NCBI GenBank assembly: GCA_016650365.1
Contig: JAENVV010000161.1
Coordinates: 1-53,647 of the forward strand
Reading direction: 5' to 3'
Origin: Acidimicrobiia bacterium
Lineage (GTDB): Bacteria > Actinomycetota > Acidimicrobiia > Spongiisociales > JAENVV01
Length of the DNA stretch: 53,647 nucleotides
Under the pieces are notes generated by a model. The model was not told where the DNA came from. It did not search any database and worked only from the letters and a program-made list of their open reading frames with translations. Within the stretch, counting starts at the first letter, position 1. Every line of letters begins with the position of its first letter. The position numbers and the translations under genes were made by a program. Shown piece after piece: positions 33,670 through 41,911 of the stretch.

Positions 33670-34661
33670 CCTGAGAAACCAAGCAGGCGGGCAGGATTCT
33701 CGGACAGGATCGCCTCTTTCTCGTCAAGTCCGAGCTCAGGCAATCCTCGCACCCAGTTCACACAATCGGCCAGCACCATCGGGGCCGGATAATCGGTGCC
33801 GAGCACCACCCGTTCGATGCCGACCGCATCGATGAGAAAGCGGAGCACCGAACCGCTGTATGTGCAGCAGTCGTAGTAGAAGCGGCTGAGGTATTCGCTC
33901 GGAGCCAGCTGCTGAGAAAATCCATCGTTGCCTTTGAAAACGGGCGTCATCCCCTCGCCGGCCTCAAGCGCCCCGGCTACCTTGTCCATGCGGGCTACCC
34001 CATAGGCCGTATACCCGCCCCCATGGGCGAGGAGAGGTTTCAAGTCGGGAAACCGATCGAGAACTCCACCGAACACGAGCGTGGCGTACACCAGCGCCCG
34101 TTCCGTAAGGTTCCCGACCGCATTGGGGAGCTTGTACCGACTGTTCCGCTTGGCAACGATGGTGTCCTGGCTCTGATGGAAGAACACAATCGCTCCCAAC
34201 TCTTCGGCGGCGGCGAAAAACGGAAGGAAGTCCGGATCGTCGTAGGTGCGGCCGGCCACGTGGTCGCTGATGACCACTCCCTTCATACCCAACTCGAGCA
34301 TCACTCGTTCCATCTCGGCGATGGCACTTGGCGGGTCCTGCATCGGGACGATTCCCATGCCCGCAAAACGGGTCGGATGTTGTTCGACCATCTCGGCAAT
34401 CTCGTTATTACATTCGCGGTTGATGAGCTTGGTCTTCGATAGCTCGTTGGAGTACTGGTAGAACCCAACCGTGGGCGTCACAAGCTGCATGTCGACGCCC
34501 AGCGCATCCATTTCAGCCAGTCGGTCCGGAAGCGAAATATCAAACTTGCCGAATCCGAGTTCACCGGGATGCTCGTCGAGCCCATACCACTCACCCCGGG
34601 TCCGAATGGCCTGCTTGTACCGTTCGGGTGTGACGTGAGCATGCGTGTCGATCACCGGCAT
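33666..34661 (-). CDS. ACMSD-like metal-dependent amidohydrolase (decarboxylase type), copy 1
   Basis: A 331-residue TIM-barrel hydrolase of the amidohydrolase-2 family. Its layout is that of 2-amino-3-carboxymuconate-6-semialdehyde decarboxylase. Metal and active-site residues are His7 and His9 in IDTHAHV, an Arg in LPDRLAEMDALGVD, His in IVFFHQSQD, His in LLAHGGGYT and Asp in VLGTDYPAP. It would remove CO2 from a carboxylated substrate or open a lactone. It leads a minus-strand operon of amidohydrolase, Gfo/Idh, oxidase, MFS and DMT. A GGAG ribosome site precedes the ATG, and a candidate operator lies 38 bases upstream. Confidence 0.87.
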   Translation of the reverse strand: MPVIDTHAHVTPERYKQAIRTRGEWYGLDEHPGELGFGKFDISLPDRLAEMDALGVDMQLVTPTVGFYQYSNELSKTKLINRECNNEIAEMVEQHPTRFAGMGIVPMQDPPSAIAEMERVMLELGMKGVVISDHVAGRTYDDPDFLPFFAAAEELGAIVFFHQSQDTIVAKRNSRYKLPNAVGNLTERALVYATLVFGGVLDRFPDLKPLLAHGGGYTAYGVARMDKVAGALEAGEGMTPVFKGNDGFSQQLAPSEYLSRFYYDCCTYSGSVLRFLIDAVGIERVVLGTDYPAPMVLADCVNWVRGLPELGLDEKEAILSENPARLLGFSG

Positions 34662-34698
34662 TCAACTATCTCCGTTCCTTCAGGGAATCCCCACCCTG

Positions 34699-34715
34699 TA
34701 CGATGCATTCTATAT
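34699..34715. promoter_or_regulatory. palindromic candidate operator, third member of the shared motif
   Basis: The core TA-N2-ATGCAT-N2-TA lies at 34699-34712, in the divergent promoter between the amidohydrolase operon (start 34661) and the aldolase gene (start 34771). Read on the minus strand it is TATAGAATGCATCGTAC, matching 13 of 17 positions of the site at 49395. It is weaker than the other two sites but in the right place. Confidence 0.45.
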
Positions 34716-34770
34716 TGTTTGCCAACGACCCTCCCGAACGGCAGGGCTTCTCTCGCAAGGAGACCATCAC

Positions 34771-35544
34771 ATGGCCCAACCCTTCAAACAGCGCCTTCAG
34801 GCAGGTGACCAGTTGGTCGTGTTCGCCATCGGGCGAATGCACAATCCCAACATCATCCAATACCTCGGGATGACCGGGGACTTCGACGGTTTCTGGATCG
34901 ACGTTGAGCACGCCGGCTTCACCGTCAACGAGATCGAAGCCGCGGTGGCCGCCGGACGGGCCCACGGCCTGGAGAGTTTCGTAAGGGTCCCCCCCACCGA
35001 CTACGCCACCGTGACCCGATGTTTCGAAAGCGGAGCGATGGGTGTGATGGCCGCCCAAATCACCTCAGCGGCCCAAGCAGAGGAGTTCGTTGGGTGGTCG
35101 AAGTTTGCTCCGCGGGGACGCCGAGGTCTCAACCCGATGGGCTACGACGGACGCTACGGGACCATCCCCATGGCCGAATTCACCGAACGCGCCAATCGGG
35201 AGACGATGGTGGCAGTACAGATTGAAACCGCTCAGGCGGTCGACGAAGTCGAGGCAATTGCGGCCGTCGACGGCGTCGACATGTTGTTCGTCGGACCATC
35301 CGACCTCAGCCAGGCCCTCGGAGTCATCGGCGACTTCATGCATGAGCGGTGCCTGTCCGCCGTGGACGAAATCGCCGCGGCGTGTCGGACCCACGGTAAA
35401 CAATGGGGAGCGGTCACGCCGACTCCCGAGTATGCCTCACTGCTCATCGAAAAGGGCTGCACGCTCATTTCGCCGACGAATGACGTCAAGCTGATCACGT
35501 CTGGACTTGCCGCCACCAAGGAGCGCTTCTCAAACCTCTGGTAG
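34771..35544 (+). CDS. HpcH/HpaI-family aldolase
   Basis: A 257-residue class II aldolase that would split a 2-oxo-4-hydroxy acid into pyruvate (or a related 2-oxo acid) and an aldehyde. Family residues are visible: FWIDVEHAGF (catalytic His), SFVRVPPTD (substrate Arg), the metal ligand Glu in QIETAQAVDEV and Asp in FVGPSDLSQALG. The start ATG 34771 follows a near-ideal AAGGAGA ribosome site. The open frame upstream to 34645 crosses the operator and lacks such a site. It is divergent from the amidohydrolase operon, and control by the shared operator at 34699 would make both respond to the same signal. Confidence 0.88.
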   Translation: MAQPFKQRLQAGDQLVVFAIGRMHNPNIIQYLGMTGDFDGFWIDVEHAGFTVNEIEAAVAAGRAHGLESFVRVPPTDYATVTRCFESGAMGVMAAQITSAAQAEEFVGWSKFAPRGRRGLNPMGYDGRYGTIPMAEFTERANRETMVAVQIETAQAVDEVEAIAAVDGVDMLFVGPSDLSQALGVIGDFMHERCLSAVDEIAAACRTHGKQWGAVTPTPEYASLLIEKGCTLISPTNDVKLITSGLAATKERFSNLW

Positions 35545-35551
35545 ATACTCA

Positions 35552-35566
35552 GGGTTGGTCGAACCC
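35552..35566. terminator. short inverted repeat between convergent genes, possible terminator
   Basis: GGGTT-GGTCG-AACCC sits between the convergent stops of the aldolase (35544) and the Gfo/Idh gene (35586). There is no T-tract on either side, so intrinsic termination would be weak. The assignment rests on position and symmetry only. Confidence 0.3.
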
Positions 35567-35585
35567 AGACGTGGACAAGGCGGAC

Positions 35586-36662
35586 TCAATCGAGAGGCAG
35601 GCGAATCGTCAGACCGGTAGCGGCGGCTCGCTCGATCGCCAGGGTTGCCTCCAACGTCGCCCTGGCTTCTTGGGGGGTAGCCAGCTGACAGGCTTTGCCG
35701 GTGGCCAGGTGATCGAGCCAGGCACGCGTCTCTGCTGCCAGAGGCCCGATGAACTCGCCCAGTGCCCAATCTCCAGGAGTGCCGCTCGACAGAAACACCG
35801 CATTGACGTTGTGGTCCGGCAGGTAGACATGCGGCACGCCATGATCGCTGTACATCACCTGGTCGGTGTGGTCGTCGTCGAGCAACATGACACCATCGGT
35901 CCCGATCAGCTCTACGCGAGCCGAGTGGCCCAAGGCGGGGTACTTCTCAGGTAGCGAGTAGCACACGCCAAGGTTAAGCGCGGCGCCGTCGTCATACCGC
36001 AACATCGCCCACGTCAGATCATCAGTCTGATACCCGGCGGCTTCCAAGACACCCCGCTGGCCGACGGCACTGACCTCGACCAGCCGGCGCCCTTCGAAAA
36101 ACCAGTTCATGAGGTCGACGTAGTAGGTCAAGGCATCCACAACGGGGGTGGCATCGGGATTCCTGCCAAGCATTGCCAGCGCTTGCGAACGCGAGTTGTA
36201 CACCCTGGCGACTCCCCCGAGCAGTGTTCCCATCCGACCGGTCACGATCTGTTCTTTGGCGACGTGGTACCGGCGCCTGAATCGCCGGCTGTAGCCAACC
36301 CGCAGCTCGGCATCGCTCGCCGCGGCAGCCCTCAGAATCCGGTCGGCATCGGCCAAAGTCAGGGCAATTGGTTTCTCCACCAGAACCGGTTTGCCGAGAC
36401 TCAAGGCGAGCAGGACGGCCTCGACATGCTCCCCCTCGCTCGTAGCCACGACCACCGCGGTGACCTCGGGATGCCCGATGGCCTCGGCGTTATTGCCGGT
36501 CGAGAAGTCGGCGCCGACTAATTCTGACAACCGCCCGGCGGCAGTCGCGTCACGATCGGAAACGGCGAGGAACCCTACGGCCGGATGCTCCGAGGCGAGT
36601 CGGGCCCGCAACGAACCGATCCGACCCGATCCGATGATCGCCAGGCCAACCTGCCTACGCAT
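35586..36662 (-). CDS. Gfo/Idh/MocA-family oxidoreductase, paralogue of 47106-48203
   Basis: A 358-residue dehydrogenase. It begins with the Rossmann motif LAIIGSGRIGSLRARLASEH and has the cofactor segment LVEKPIALTLADADRIL with the conserved EKP Lys. The substrate-domain stretch is ATPVVDALTYYVDLMNWFF. These segments line up closely with the enzyme at 47106-48203, so the two are paralogues. They share an unusual acidic strand LLDDDH-x-DQ near residue 275. The gene is divergent from the MFS transporter at 36770, with a perfect inverted repeat in between. Confidence 0.87.
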   Translation of the reverse strand: MRRQVGLAIIGSGRIGSLRARLASEHPAVGFLAVSDRDATAAGRLSELVGADFSTGNNAEAIGHPEVTAVVVATSEGEHVEAVLLALSLGKPVLVEKPIALTLADADRILRAAAASDAELRVGYSRRFRRRYHVAKEQIVTGRMGTLLGGVARVYNSRSQALAMLGRNPDATPVVDALTYYVDLMNWFFEGRRLVEVSAVGQRGVLEAAGYQTDDLTWAMLRYDDGAALNLGVCYSLPEKYPALGHSARVELIGTDGVMLLDDDHTDQVMYSDHGVPHVYLPDHNVNAVFLSSGTPGDWALGEFIGPLAAETRAWLDHLATGKACQLATPQEARATLEATLAIERAAATGLTIRLPLD

Positions 36663-36737
36663 CTGGGCTGGCTTCTGCTGCGTACCGATTGGACCCCGCC
36701 ATCACTATCCCCTCTCGTGCGCAGCCTGTCGGCCACC

Positions 36738-36754
36738 GGTATTTCATGAATACC
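36738..36754. promoter_or_regulatory. perfect inverted repeat in divergent promoter
   Basis: GGTATT-N5-AATACC lies between the divergent Gfo/Idh gene (start 36662) and the MFS gene (start about 36770). A second, shorter palindrome ACATAATGT overlaps the MFS start region. It resembles a repressor operator but differs from the TAnnATGCATnnTA sites elsewhere in the island. Confidence 0.45.
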
Positions 36755-36769
36755 AGTCAATATTACATA

Positions 36770-37972
36770 ATGTCAGATATGGAATCTGCCCGACGAGGAT
36801 TTGGTTCGCCGATCCCCTGGATGGTGGCCCTCAACGTGATCGGCGTGAACCTGATCGCGCCAGTGCTCCCCGCCTACGCCAGCCATTTCGGAGTCGGATT
36901 TGCCGCCGCTTCGACATTGGTTACCGTCTTTGCCCTCGCTCGCATGAGTCTTCGTCTGACCGCCGGTTCATGGGCCGATCGCTACGGTTCTCGAATCGTT
37001 TGCATCGGCGGCGGAGCCGTCCAAACGGTCGGCGCGCTGCTGGCGGTCTTCGCCCCGAGCCTGAGCCTGCTCCTGGCAGCGCGCGCCATCCAGGGAATGG
37101 GATCAGCCCTTTTCGGAACCTCAATCAATCGCTACCTGCTGGTCATCACCGGCAAGGCCGAACTTGGCAGGGCGACCGCCAGCTTCCAGGGTGGAATCCT
37201 CCTGGGAAGCACCATCGGCCCGCTCGTCGGTGGCATCGTCGCTGTACGGTTCGGAATCTTCGCACCGTTCTATGTGCAGGCCACCATCGCCGGTCTGCTC
37301 GCCATCGTGAGCAGCCAGTACATTCGCGACGGCGCCCTCCCGGCCAGAGCAGTTGCAGGTGCACCAACCCAGACTCGATCCTTCCGATCCGTGCTCGAAA
37401 TCCGTGGCTTCAAGGTGATCATGTTCCTTGGCTTCGGTCTGTTCTTCCTACGGGCCGGAGCGATCAGTGTCCTCATACCCGCCTTCGCAGACGTGGTACT
37501 CGACTTGTCACCAGCCATGATCGGATTCCTGATCTCCCTCGGATCGATCGCCTCGCTCATTGCCATGCCCATCGCCGGCCAGGTCGCTGACCGGTTCGGG
37601 AGAATCCCGGTGGCACTGGCCGGGGCGTTTAGCACCGCAGCAACGGTAACCCTGTTCGGCCTGGCCGACAGCGCCATAGGCATGATGGTCATTTCGGCGC
37701 TGCTGGGCTTAGGGATCGGGTTGGCGGCGGTTGCTCTCCCGACCATGATCGGCGATATCGCTCCGTCCGGAACCGAAGGACGAGCCAGCGCCGTATATCG
37801 CATGGCAAATGATCTCGGTTGGGTGGTCGGACCGGTGACGCTAGGACTACTAGCCGACAGCGCTAGGTACGGCTTGGCCTTTGCAGTAGCCGGACTACCC
37901 CTGGTGATGGGCGGAGCCATTCTCCTGCGCTGGCGTCAGGCGGAAAGGGACGTCGGTTTGGCGTCACGGTAA
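36770..37972 (+). CDS. MFS transporter
   Basis: A 400-residue, about twelve-helix major facilitator. The loop motif between helices 2 and 3 is GSWADRYGSRIV and its second-half equivalent is GQVADRFGRIPVA. Further signature segments are AIQGMGSALFGTSINRYL and DIAPSGTEGRASAVYRMAND. It resembles sugar or drug transporters of the DHA/TCR type. The start is uncertain: ATG 36770 or 36779, neither with a ribosome site, while an AT-rich stretch sits just upstream, so a leaderless message is possible. The frame is open back to 36689. Confidence 0.85.
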   Translation: MSDMESARRGFGSPIPWMVALNVIGVNLIAPVLPAYASHFGVGFAAASTLVTVFALARMSLRLTAGSWADRYGSRIVCIGGGAVQTVGALLAVFAPSLSLLLAARAIQGMGSALFGTSINRYLLVITGKAELGRATASFQGGILLGSTIGPLVGGIVAVRFGIFAPFYVQATIAGLLAIVSSQYIRDGALPARAVAGAPTQTRSFRSVLEIRGFKVIMFLGFGLFFLRAGAISVLIPAFADVVLDLSPAMIGFLISLGSIASLIAMPIAGQVADRFGRIPVALAGAFSTAATVTLFGLADSAIGMMVISALLGLGIGLAAVALPTMIGDIAPSGTEGRASAVYRMANDLGWVVGPVTLGLLADSARYGLAFAVAGLPLVMGGAILLRWRQAERDVGLASR

Positions 37973-37979
37973 GGAATCG

Positions 37980-38924
37980 TCAGGTGCCGCCCAGGTCGTC
38001 CTTGATACCGTCTCGCCTGGCAACCCGAGCCGCCACGATACGCCTGGTCTGTTCTACCCGGTCGGCCGGGACCAGCTCCAAAATGCGACCCTCGTCATCG
38101 GCGATCCTGATGAGATCATCGAACGCCGCAGGCATGACGTACGGGTGTCCGAAGAACGCGGTGGTGTGAAAGATAACCTCCAGAAGCTCACGAGGCTCGG
38201 CACCCACCCGCAAGGCGGCTCGCATATGCCGCCTCGACTGATGAGTTTCCCCGACCGCCAGGGTCGCGCCAACAACGCACAGGAGACGGGTCCGATCGTC
38301 GAGAATCCGCCGCGAATACATGCCGTCATACACCGCGTCGAGCCAGATCTGGAGGAAGTCAGGATCCAGCGCATCCAGGGTATCCAGCATGTTGAGGTGA
38401 TGGCTCGGGCGCAGCCGAAGGCCCGTGGATATGGCGTGCCAGCCGTACCGTTCCAGCAGGTCATTCAGTCGGGGATCAGCGGCATCATCCGCCGACCAGG
38501 TGGGGCGTTCGTCGGCGAGTTGTCTCTCCCCTTCACCAGCCGGTTCCGACCGGCGCTCCTCTACCTCCGGGGTCGACTTAAACACTGTTTCGTAGATCTG
38601 GCACGCTTCCGCCACAACCCACGGACCGGCATAGACGAACGCTTGAAGAATGACTTCCCGGAGCTCGTCGTGTGGAACCCCGGCTCTTTGGGCAGCCGCC
38701 AGGTTCTCCTTAAGTTGCCCAAACCGTTGGGTCACCGTGTACTGCATGGTGAGGATCAGGAATCGGGTCCGGACATCGAGTTGGGTTCGCGCCAATAATC
38801 TCGACACATGATTGGACCAGACGAGCGCGAAATCGGGATCGATGCGGCCGAAGAGCTGACTCAGTCGTTCACCAGCCTCCGGAAGGAAAATCTCAACCGG
38901 CGTTTCGTTCCGTGACGAGTCCAC
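37980..38924 (-). CDS. protein with two carboxymuconolactone-decarboxylase (CMD) domains
   Basis: A 314-residue fusion of two CMD-like helical domains. The first (about 15-120) contains TRFLILTMQYTVTQRFGQL and VPHDELREVILQAFVYAGPW. The second (about 160-300) has DRTRLLCVVGATLAVGETHQ, HMRAALRVGAEPRELLEVIF and FFGHPYVMPA. A polar linker rich in Glu and Arg joins them. No AhpD-type CxxC pair is present, so a peroxidase role is unlikely. It starts with GTG at 38924, six bases after an amidohydrolase stop, in an operon of amidohydrolases and CMD proteins. A decarboxylase or lactone-processing role fits the family, but the substrate is unknown. Confidence 0.82.
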   Translation of the reverse strand: MDSSRNETPVEIFLPEAGERLSQLFGRIDPDFALVWSNHVSRLLARTQLDVRTRFLILTMQYTVTQRFGQLKENLAAAQRAGVPHDELREVILQAFVYAGPWVVAEACQIYETVFKSTPEVEERRSEPAGEGERQLADERPTWSADDAADPRLNDLLERYGWHAISTGLRLRPSHHLNMLDTLDALDPDFLQIWLDAVYDGMYSRRILDDRTRLLCVVGATLAVGETHQSRRHMRAALRVGAEPRELLEVIFHTTAFFGHPYVMPAAFDDLIRIADDEGRILELVPADRVEQTRRIVAARVARRDGIKDDLGGT

Positions 38925-38930
38925 TTCGAC

Positions 38931-39926
38931 TCAGCGGCCCAGCAATGCAGCGGCGTTGCCGCCCAGCACGGCGGCTCGCTCATCGTCGGACAAGTCACTG
39001 CCTTCGATCCAGGTAACAGGATCGACCTGACCCATGTCAGCAGGGAAATCTGTGCCGAGCATTACTCGATCCACCCCCACAACATCAACGAGACGACGGA
39101 GGTTCTCGTAGCTGTGCACCAGCGAGTCGTACCAGAGCCGACTGAGGTATTCGGATGGGAACAAGGCCGCGTGCTCGCGCGCTTCGGCGCGGACCTCGTA
39201 AGCATGATCAAACCGGGCCACTGCCCAGCAGGCATATCCGCCTCCATGCGCAAACAACGTCTTGAGATCGGGCAGCCGGTCGAAAACCCCGCCGAAGATC
39301 AACGATCCAATGGCGATGGTGGTTTCGGTGGGGTTGGCGATCGAGTTGTGCAGGTGATAGCGAGGGAGATGGGTTTCGAGCCGACGGTCAGACGGATGAA
39401 AGAAAACCAGCGCTCCCAATTCTTGAGCAGCCTCGAGAACCGGAAACAGGTGGGGCTCGTCCCAGTTGGCCTCGTCAACGTGGGTTCCCACCGAGACACC
39501 AACCATGCCAGGGATCTGCATGACCCGTTCCAGCTCCTCGATGGCTCGATCCGGGTCCTGCATCGGTAACGCCCCGTAGCCGGCAAACCGATCCGGCCAT
39601 TGCGTTATGAAGCCGGCGATCTCGTCGTTGATCGAACGTGAGGCGGCGGCACCATCGTCGGCGCCGAGGTAATAGCGAAAGAAGATCGGGTTGAGCGATA
39701 GAACCTGCATATCGACGCCCCCCTCGTCCATCCGTTCGATCCGTCGTTCCATCGACTCGTAGTGGGCCTTGCCACCCATGACCTCCCGCCGGTCCCCGGT
39801 GACGATGATCGGCCGTCCGAGATCGTCCTTTTCGATCTCTGACCCGAACCAACCAGAGCCCGTTTCGGCTGCGGCAATCGCCGATCGTGGCAGCAAATGA
39901 GCATGGACGTCGATGACTTTGGTCAT
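38931..39926 (-). CDS. ACMSD-like metal-dependent amidohydrolase, copy 2
   Basis: A 331-residue enzyme of the amidohydrolase-2 family. Active-site features are His8 and His10 in IDVHAHL, Arg in RRIERMDEGGVDM, His in LVFFHPSDRR, His in LFAHGGGYACW and Asp in MLGTDFPADMG. It closely resembles copy 3 (both have HGGGY, SLVHS or SLVHG and a D-[YF]-P-A-D-M-G end) and is less like copy 1. Its start overlaps the stop of the CMD gene before it by four bases (39923-39926). Nonoxidative decarboxylation is the most likely chemistry because Arg, His and Asp of ACMSD are all kept. Confidence 0.87.
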   Translation of the reverse strand: MTKVIDVHAHLLPRSAIAAAETGSGWFGSEIEKDDLGRPIIVTGDRREVMGGKAHYESMERRIERMDEGGVDMQVLSLNPIFFRYYLGADDGAAASRSINDEIAGFITQWPDRFAGYGALPMQDPDRAIEELERVMQIPGMVGVSVGTHVDEANWDEPHLFPVLEAAQELGALVFFHPSDRRLETHLPRYHLHNSIANPTETTIAIGSLIFGGVFDRLPDLKTLFAHGGGYACWAVARFDHAYEVRAEAREHAALFPSEYLSRLWYDSLVHSYENLRRLVDVVGVDRVMLGTDFPADMGQVDPVTWIEGSDLSDDERAAVLGGNAAALLGR

Positions 39927-40321
39927 TGGTCCACGCCCGCGGGTCGCCAGCCTTCGGTTTCAAGCTCCGCCAGAGCCTCGAGCATACAGGTGACCCCGTA
40001 GGTGAGTACCCGGGCGCCGGCCGGATTCACCGCCACCATGAGAGCCTCAGCAATCTCTTCAGGATCGGCTCCGAGCTGAAGCGCCTTCTTGATATGGGCG
40101 GTCAGATGCGGTTGGTTGTGGGGGTTCGAGCCGAGTACCGCCAGTGCAACGATATGAAATAGCTCATGGCCCTTCTCGTCGAAGCGACGTGGCTGGCGCC
40201 GGATGATGTCATCGAGATGCAGCATCGTCTCGGTGTAATCGGGGAACCGCTCGGCTATCCAGGCGTGAGCCGGGTATTGTTTGCCGCGCCGCTCGGCAAA
40301 TTCCTCTGCAAGCTGACTCAT
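39923..40321 (-). CDS. single-domain carboxymuconolactone-decarboxylase-family protein
   Basis: A 132-residue helical protein. Family features are the motif HIVALAVLGSNPHNQPHLTAH (first 20 residues informative), followed by IKKALQLGADPEEIAEAL and NPAGARVLTYGV. The usual HxxxA pattern is kept (AHIKKA). It lacks the CxxC of AhpD. It is coupled by four-base overlaps to the CMD gene before it and the amidohydrolase after it, so CMD, CMD and amidohydrolase proteins are made together and may form a complex. Confidence 0.8.
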   Translation of the reverse strand: MSQLAEEFAERRGKQYPAHAWIAERFPDYTETMLHLDDIIRRQPRRFDEKGHELFHIVALAVLGSNPHNQPHLTAHIKKALQLGADPEEIAEALMVAVNPAGARVLTYGVTCMLEALAELETEGWRPAGVDQ

Positions 40322-40761
40322 GACTTGTCCTCCAGATACGTACGCGGTTCGTGCTCAGGGCGATCAGAGATTCGATGTCCGACATCGGGTGGCTCGTACT
40401 CTCCTCGTTCCTTGAGTACCTCAACCACGCAGCGCAATCCGTGGATCAGGGTGCGCGACCCGGACGGAGTCCATGCCACGAGAATGGCATCGATGAGCTC
40501 AGTGCGGTTGGCTCCCGCATCAAGCGCCTTGTGCATGTGATTCTTGGCAACGGTGTCTTCACCCAAAACGGAAGCGGTGGCCGCATAGACGAGCTCTCGA
40601 TACTTAGCGGGAAGCCCGTTCGGTCGATCCGTGTTGACCTGAGTCCAGGTGGCGTCAAACGACCGGAGGAAATCAGGGGCTTCTTCGGCCAGGAGCACCT
40701 GCCACTCAAATAGGTAGCCCCGCTTGGCATACATCTCATCGAGCAATTCCTGATCTGCCAT
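40318..40761 (-). CDS. single-domain carboxymuconolactone-decarboxylase-family protein
   Basis: A 147-residue CMD-like protein. Key stretches are YRELVYAATASVLGEDTVAK, HMHKALDAGANRTELIDAI and SGSRTLIHGLRCVVEVL. The C-terminal 25 residues are a charged, probably disordered tail. The start ATG 40761 has an AAGGAG ribosome site at good spacing. It follows the third amidohydrolase stop by 20 bases and overlaps the next CMD gene by four. It is similar in size and motif order to the neighbouring CMD gene, suggesting a local duplication. Confidence 0.8.
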   Translation of the reverse strand: MADQELLDEMYAKRGYLFEWQVLLAEEAPDFLRSFDATWTQVNTDRPNGLPAKYRELVYAATASVLGEDTVAKNHMHKALDAGANRTELIDAILVAWTPSGSRTLIHGLRCVVEVLKERGEYEPPDVGHRISDRPEHEPRTYLEDKS

Positions 40762-40781
40762 GCAGGCTCCTTGTGTGTGGT

Positions 40782-41777
40782 TCAGCCCAGCAGTCCGCTG
40801 AGGTTCCTGGAAAGTATCTTCAGGCGCTGTTCATCGTCAAGCCGGGGATGAGATCGAATGAACTCGACCGGATCGGGTTCTCCCATGTCGGCCGGATAGT
40901 CGCTGCCAAGCACGATCTGGTCGATGCCGGCCAAATCGATGATCTGGTCAAGCGTGCGATGACCATGCACCAGCGAATCAAAGAACAGACCTTTCAGGTA
41001 ATCAGAAGGCATCCGGGCAATGCCTTGCGCCTCGGCGCGGGCCATATATCCATGGTCCATACGAGCAATGCCAAGACAGCCGTAACCACCCCCATGAGCA
41101 AAGCAGAGCTTGAGGTCAGTCAACCGGTCGAGCACTCCTCCGAAGATGAGACTGGCGAGCGCCACCGTCGTCTCCAGCGGATTCCCGATGAGGTTTTTGA
41201 GGTGATAGTTCGGGAGGAACGAATTGGCCCTACCCCGGGCCGGATGAACGAACACCAGAGCGTTGAGATCCTGGGCCGCCTCAAGCACGGGAAAGAGTTC
41301 CGGGGCGTCCCAATCGAGTCCGTCGATGTTGGTACCGACCAGGACACCGGCGAAACCGAGATCGCGCACACACCGTTCGAGTTCCGTGACCGAGGCGGCC
41401 GGGTCCTGAAGCGGCAGAAAACCCATACCTCTGAATCGGTCCGGGTAGCTGCTGACAATTTGTGCGATGTCGTCATTGGTCTCGGTGGCCAACGACCGGC
41501 CGTCGGCCGGATCCGTGTTGTACCAATGCATGCTCGGGCTGAGGGAAAGCATATGCACATCCACCCCGATGGCGTCCATCGATGCCACCCGTTCGGCCGG
41601 GGACTGAAGCGGAGTCGGCCACGGAAGCGCGAACGGTTTTCCACCGACCGAACTCGTTACCTTGCCGTTGGCGTCGCGTCCAAACTCGATCCCGTATCGC
41701 AAACCACCTCGCTGTGCCGCCTCGGCAAGCCGAGGCGGCACAATATGCGTGTGGACATCGATGACGTCATCGCTCAT
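40782..41777 (-). CDS. ACMSD-like metal-dependent amidohydrolase, copy 3
   Basis: A 331-residue amidohydrolase-2 enzyme. Active-site features are His9 and His11 in IDVHTHI, Arg in PAERVASMDAIGVD, His in LVFVHPARGR, His in CFAHGGGYG and Asp in VLGSDYPADMG. It opens the operon amidohydrolase, CMD, CMD, amidohydrolase, CMD-CMD. An AGAGGAAA ribosome site precedes ATG 41777; the open frame continuing to 41861 is less likely to be translated. An inverted repeat (41879-41894) lies in the promoter region shared with the universal stress protein. Confidence 0.87.
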   Translation of the reverse strand: MSDDVIDVHTHIVPPRLAEAAQRGGLRYGIEFGRDANGKVTSSVGGKPFALPWPTPLQSPAERVASMDAIGVDVHMLSLSPSMHWYNTDPADGRSLATETNDDIAQIVSSYPDRFRGMGFLPLQDPAASVTELERCVRDLGFAGVLVGTNIDGLDWDAPELFPVLEAAQDLNALVFVHPARGRANSFLPNYHLKNLIGNPLETTVALASLIFGGVLDRLTDLKLCFAHGGGYGCLGIARMDHGYMARAEAQGIARMPSDYLKGLFFDSLVHGHRTLDQIIDLAGIDQIVLGSDYPADMGEPDPVEFIRSHPRLDDEQRLKILSRNLSGLLG

Positions 41778-41878
41778 CTTTGATTTCCTCTCTTTGGCCA
41801 CGGCCCGGCGTGAACTCCGGGGTTCCGAATTCTTCGACATTGACCTGCTCCTGGTCTGCAAGTCGAGTTTGCGTCGTC

Positions 41879-41894
41879 CATACTTAGACGTATG
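41879..41894. promoter_or_regulatory. perfect inverted repeat in divergent promoter
   Basis: CATAC-N6-GTATG lies between the amidohydrolase operon (start 41777) and the universal stress protein gene (start 41912). It ends 17 bases before that start codon. Such spacing suits a repressor site for the stress protein gene or for both directions. It has no ATGCAT core, so it is not an obvious member of the shared motif. Confidence 0.4.
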
Positions 41895-41911
41895 TCAATC
41901 AACGGAGTGAA

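Noticed and set aside
37973-37979. Terminator between the MFS gene and the convergent CMD gene
   Set aside because: Only seven bases separate the stops and no stem is visible.
41879-41894. Fourth member of the ATGCAT-type operator family
   Set aside because: It is a good inverted repeat, but its centre TTAGAC lacks the ATGCAT core, so it is listed separately.
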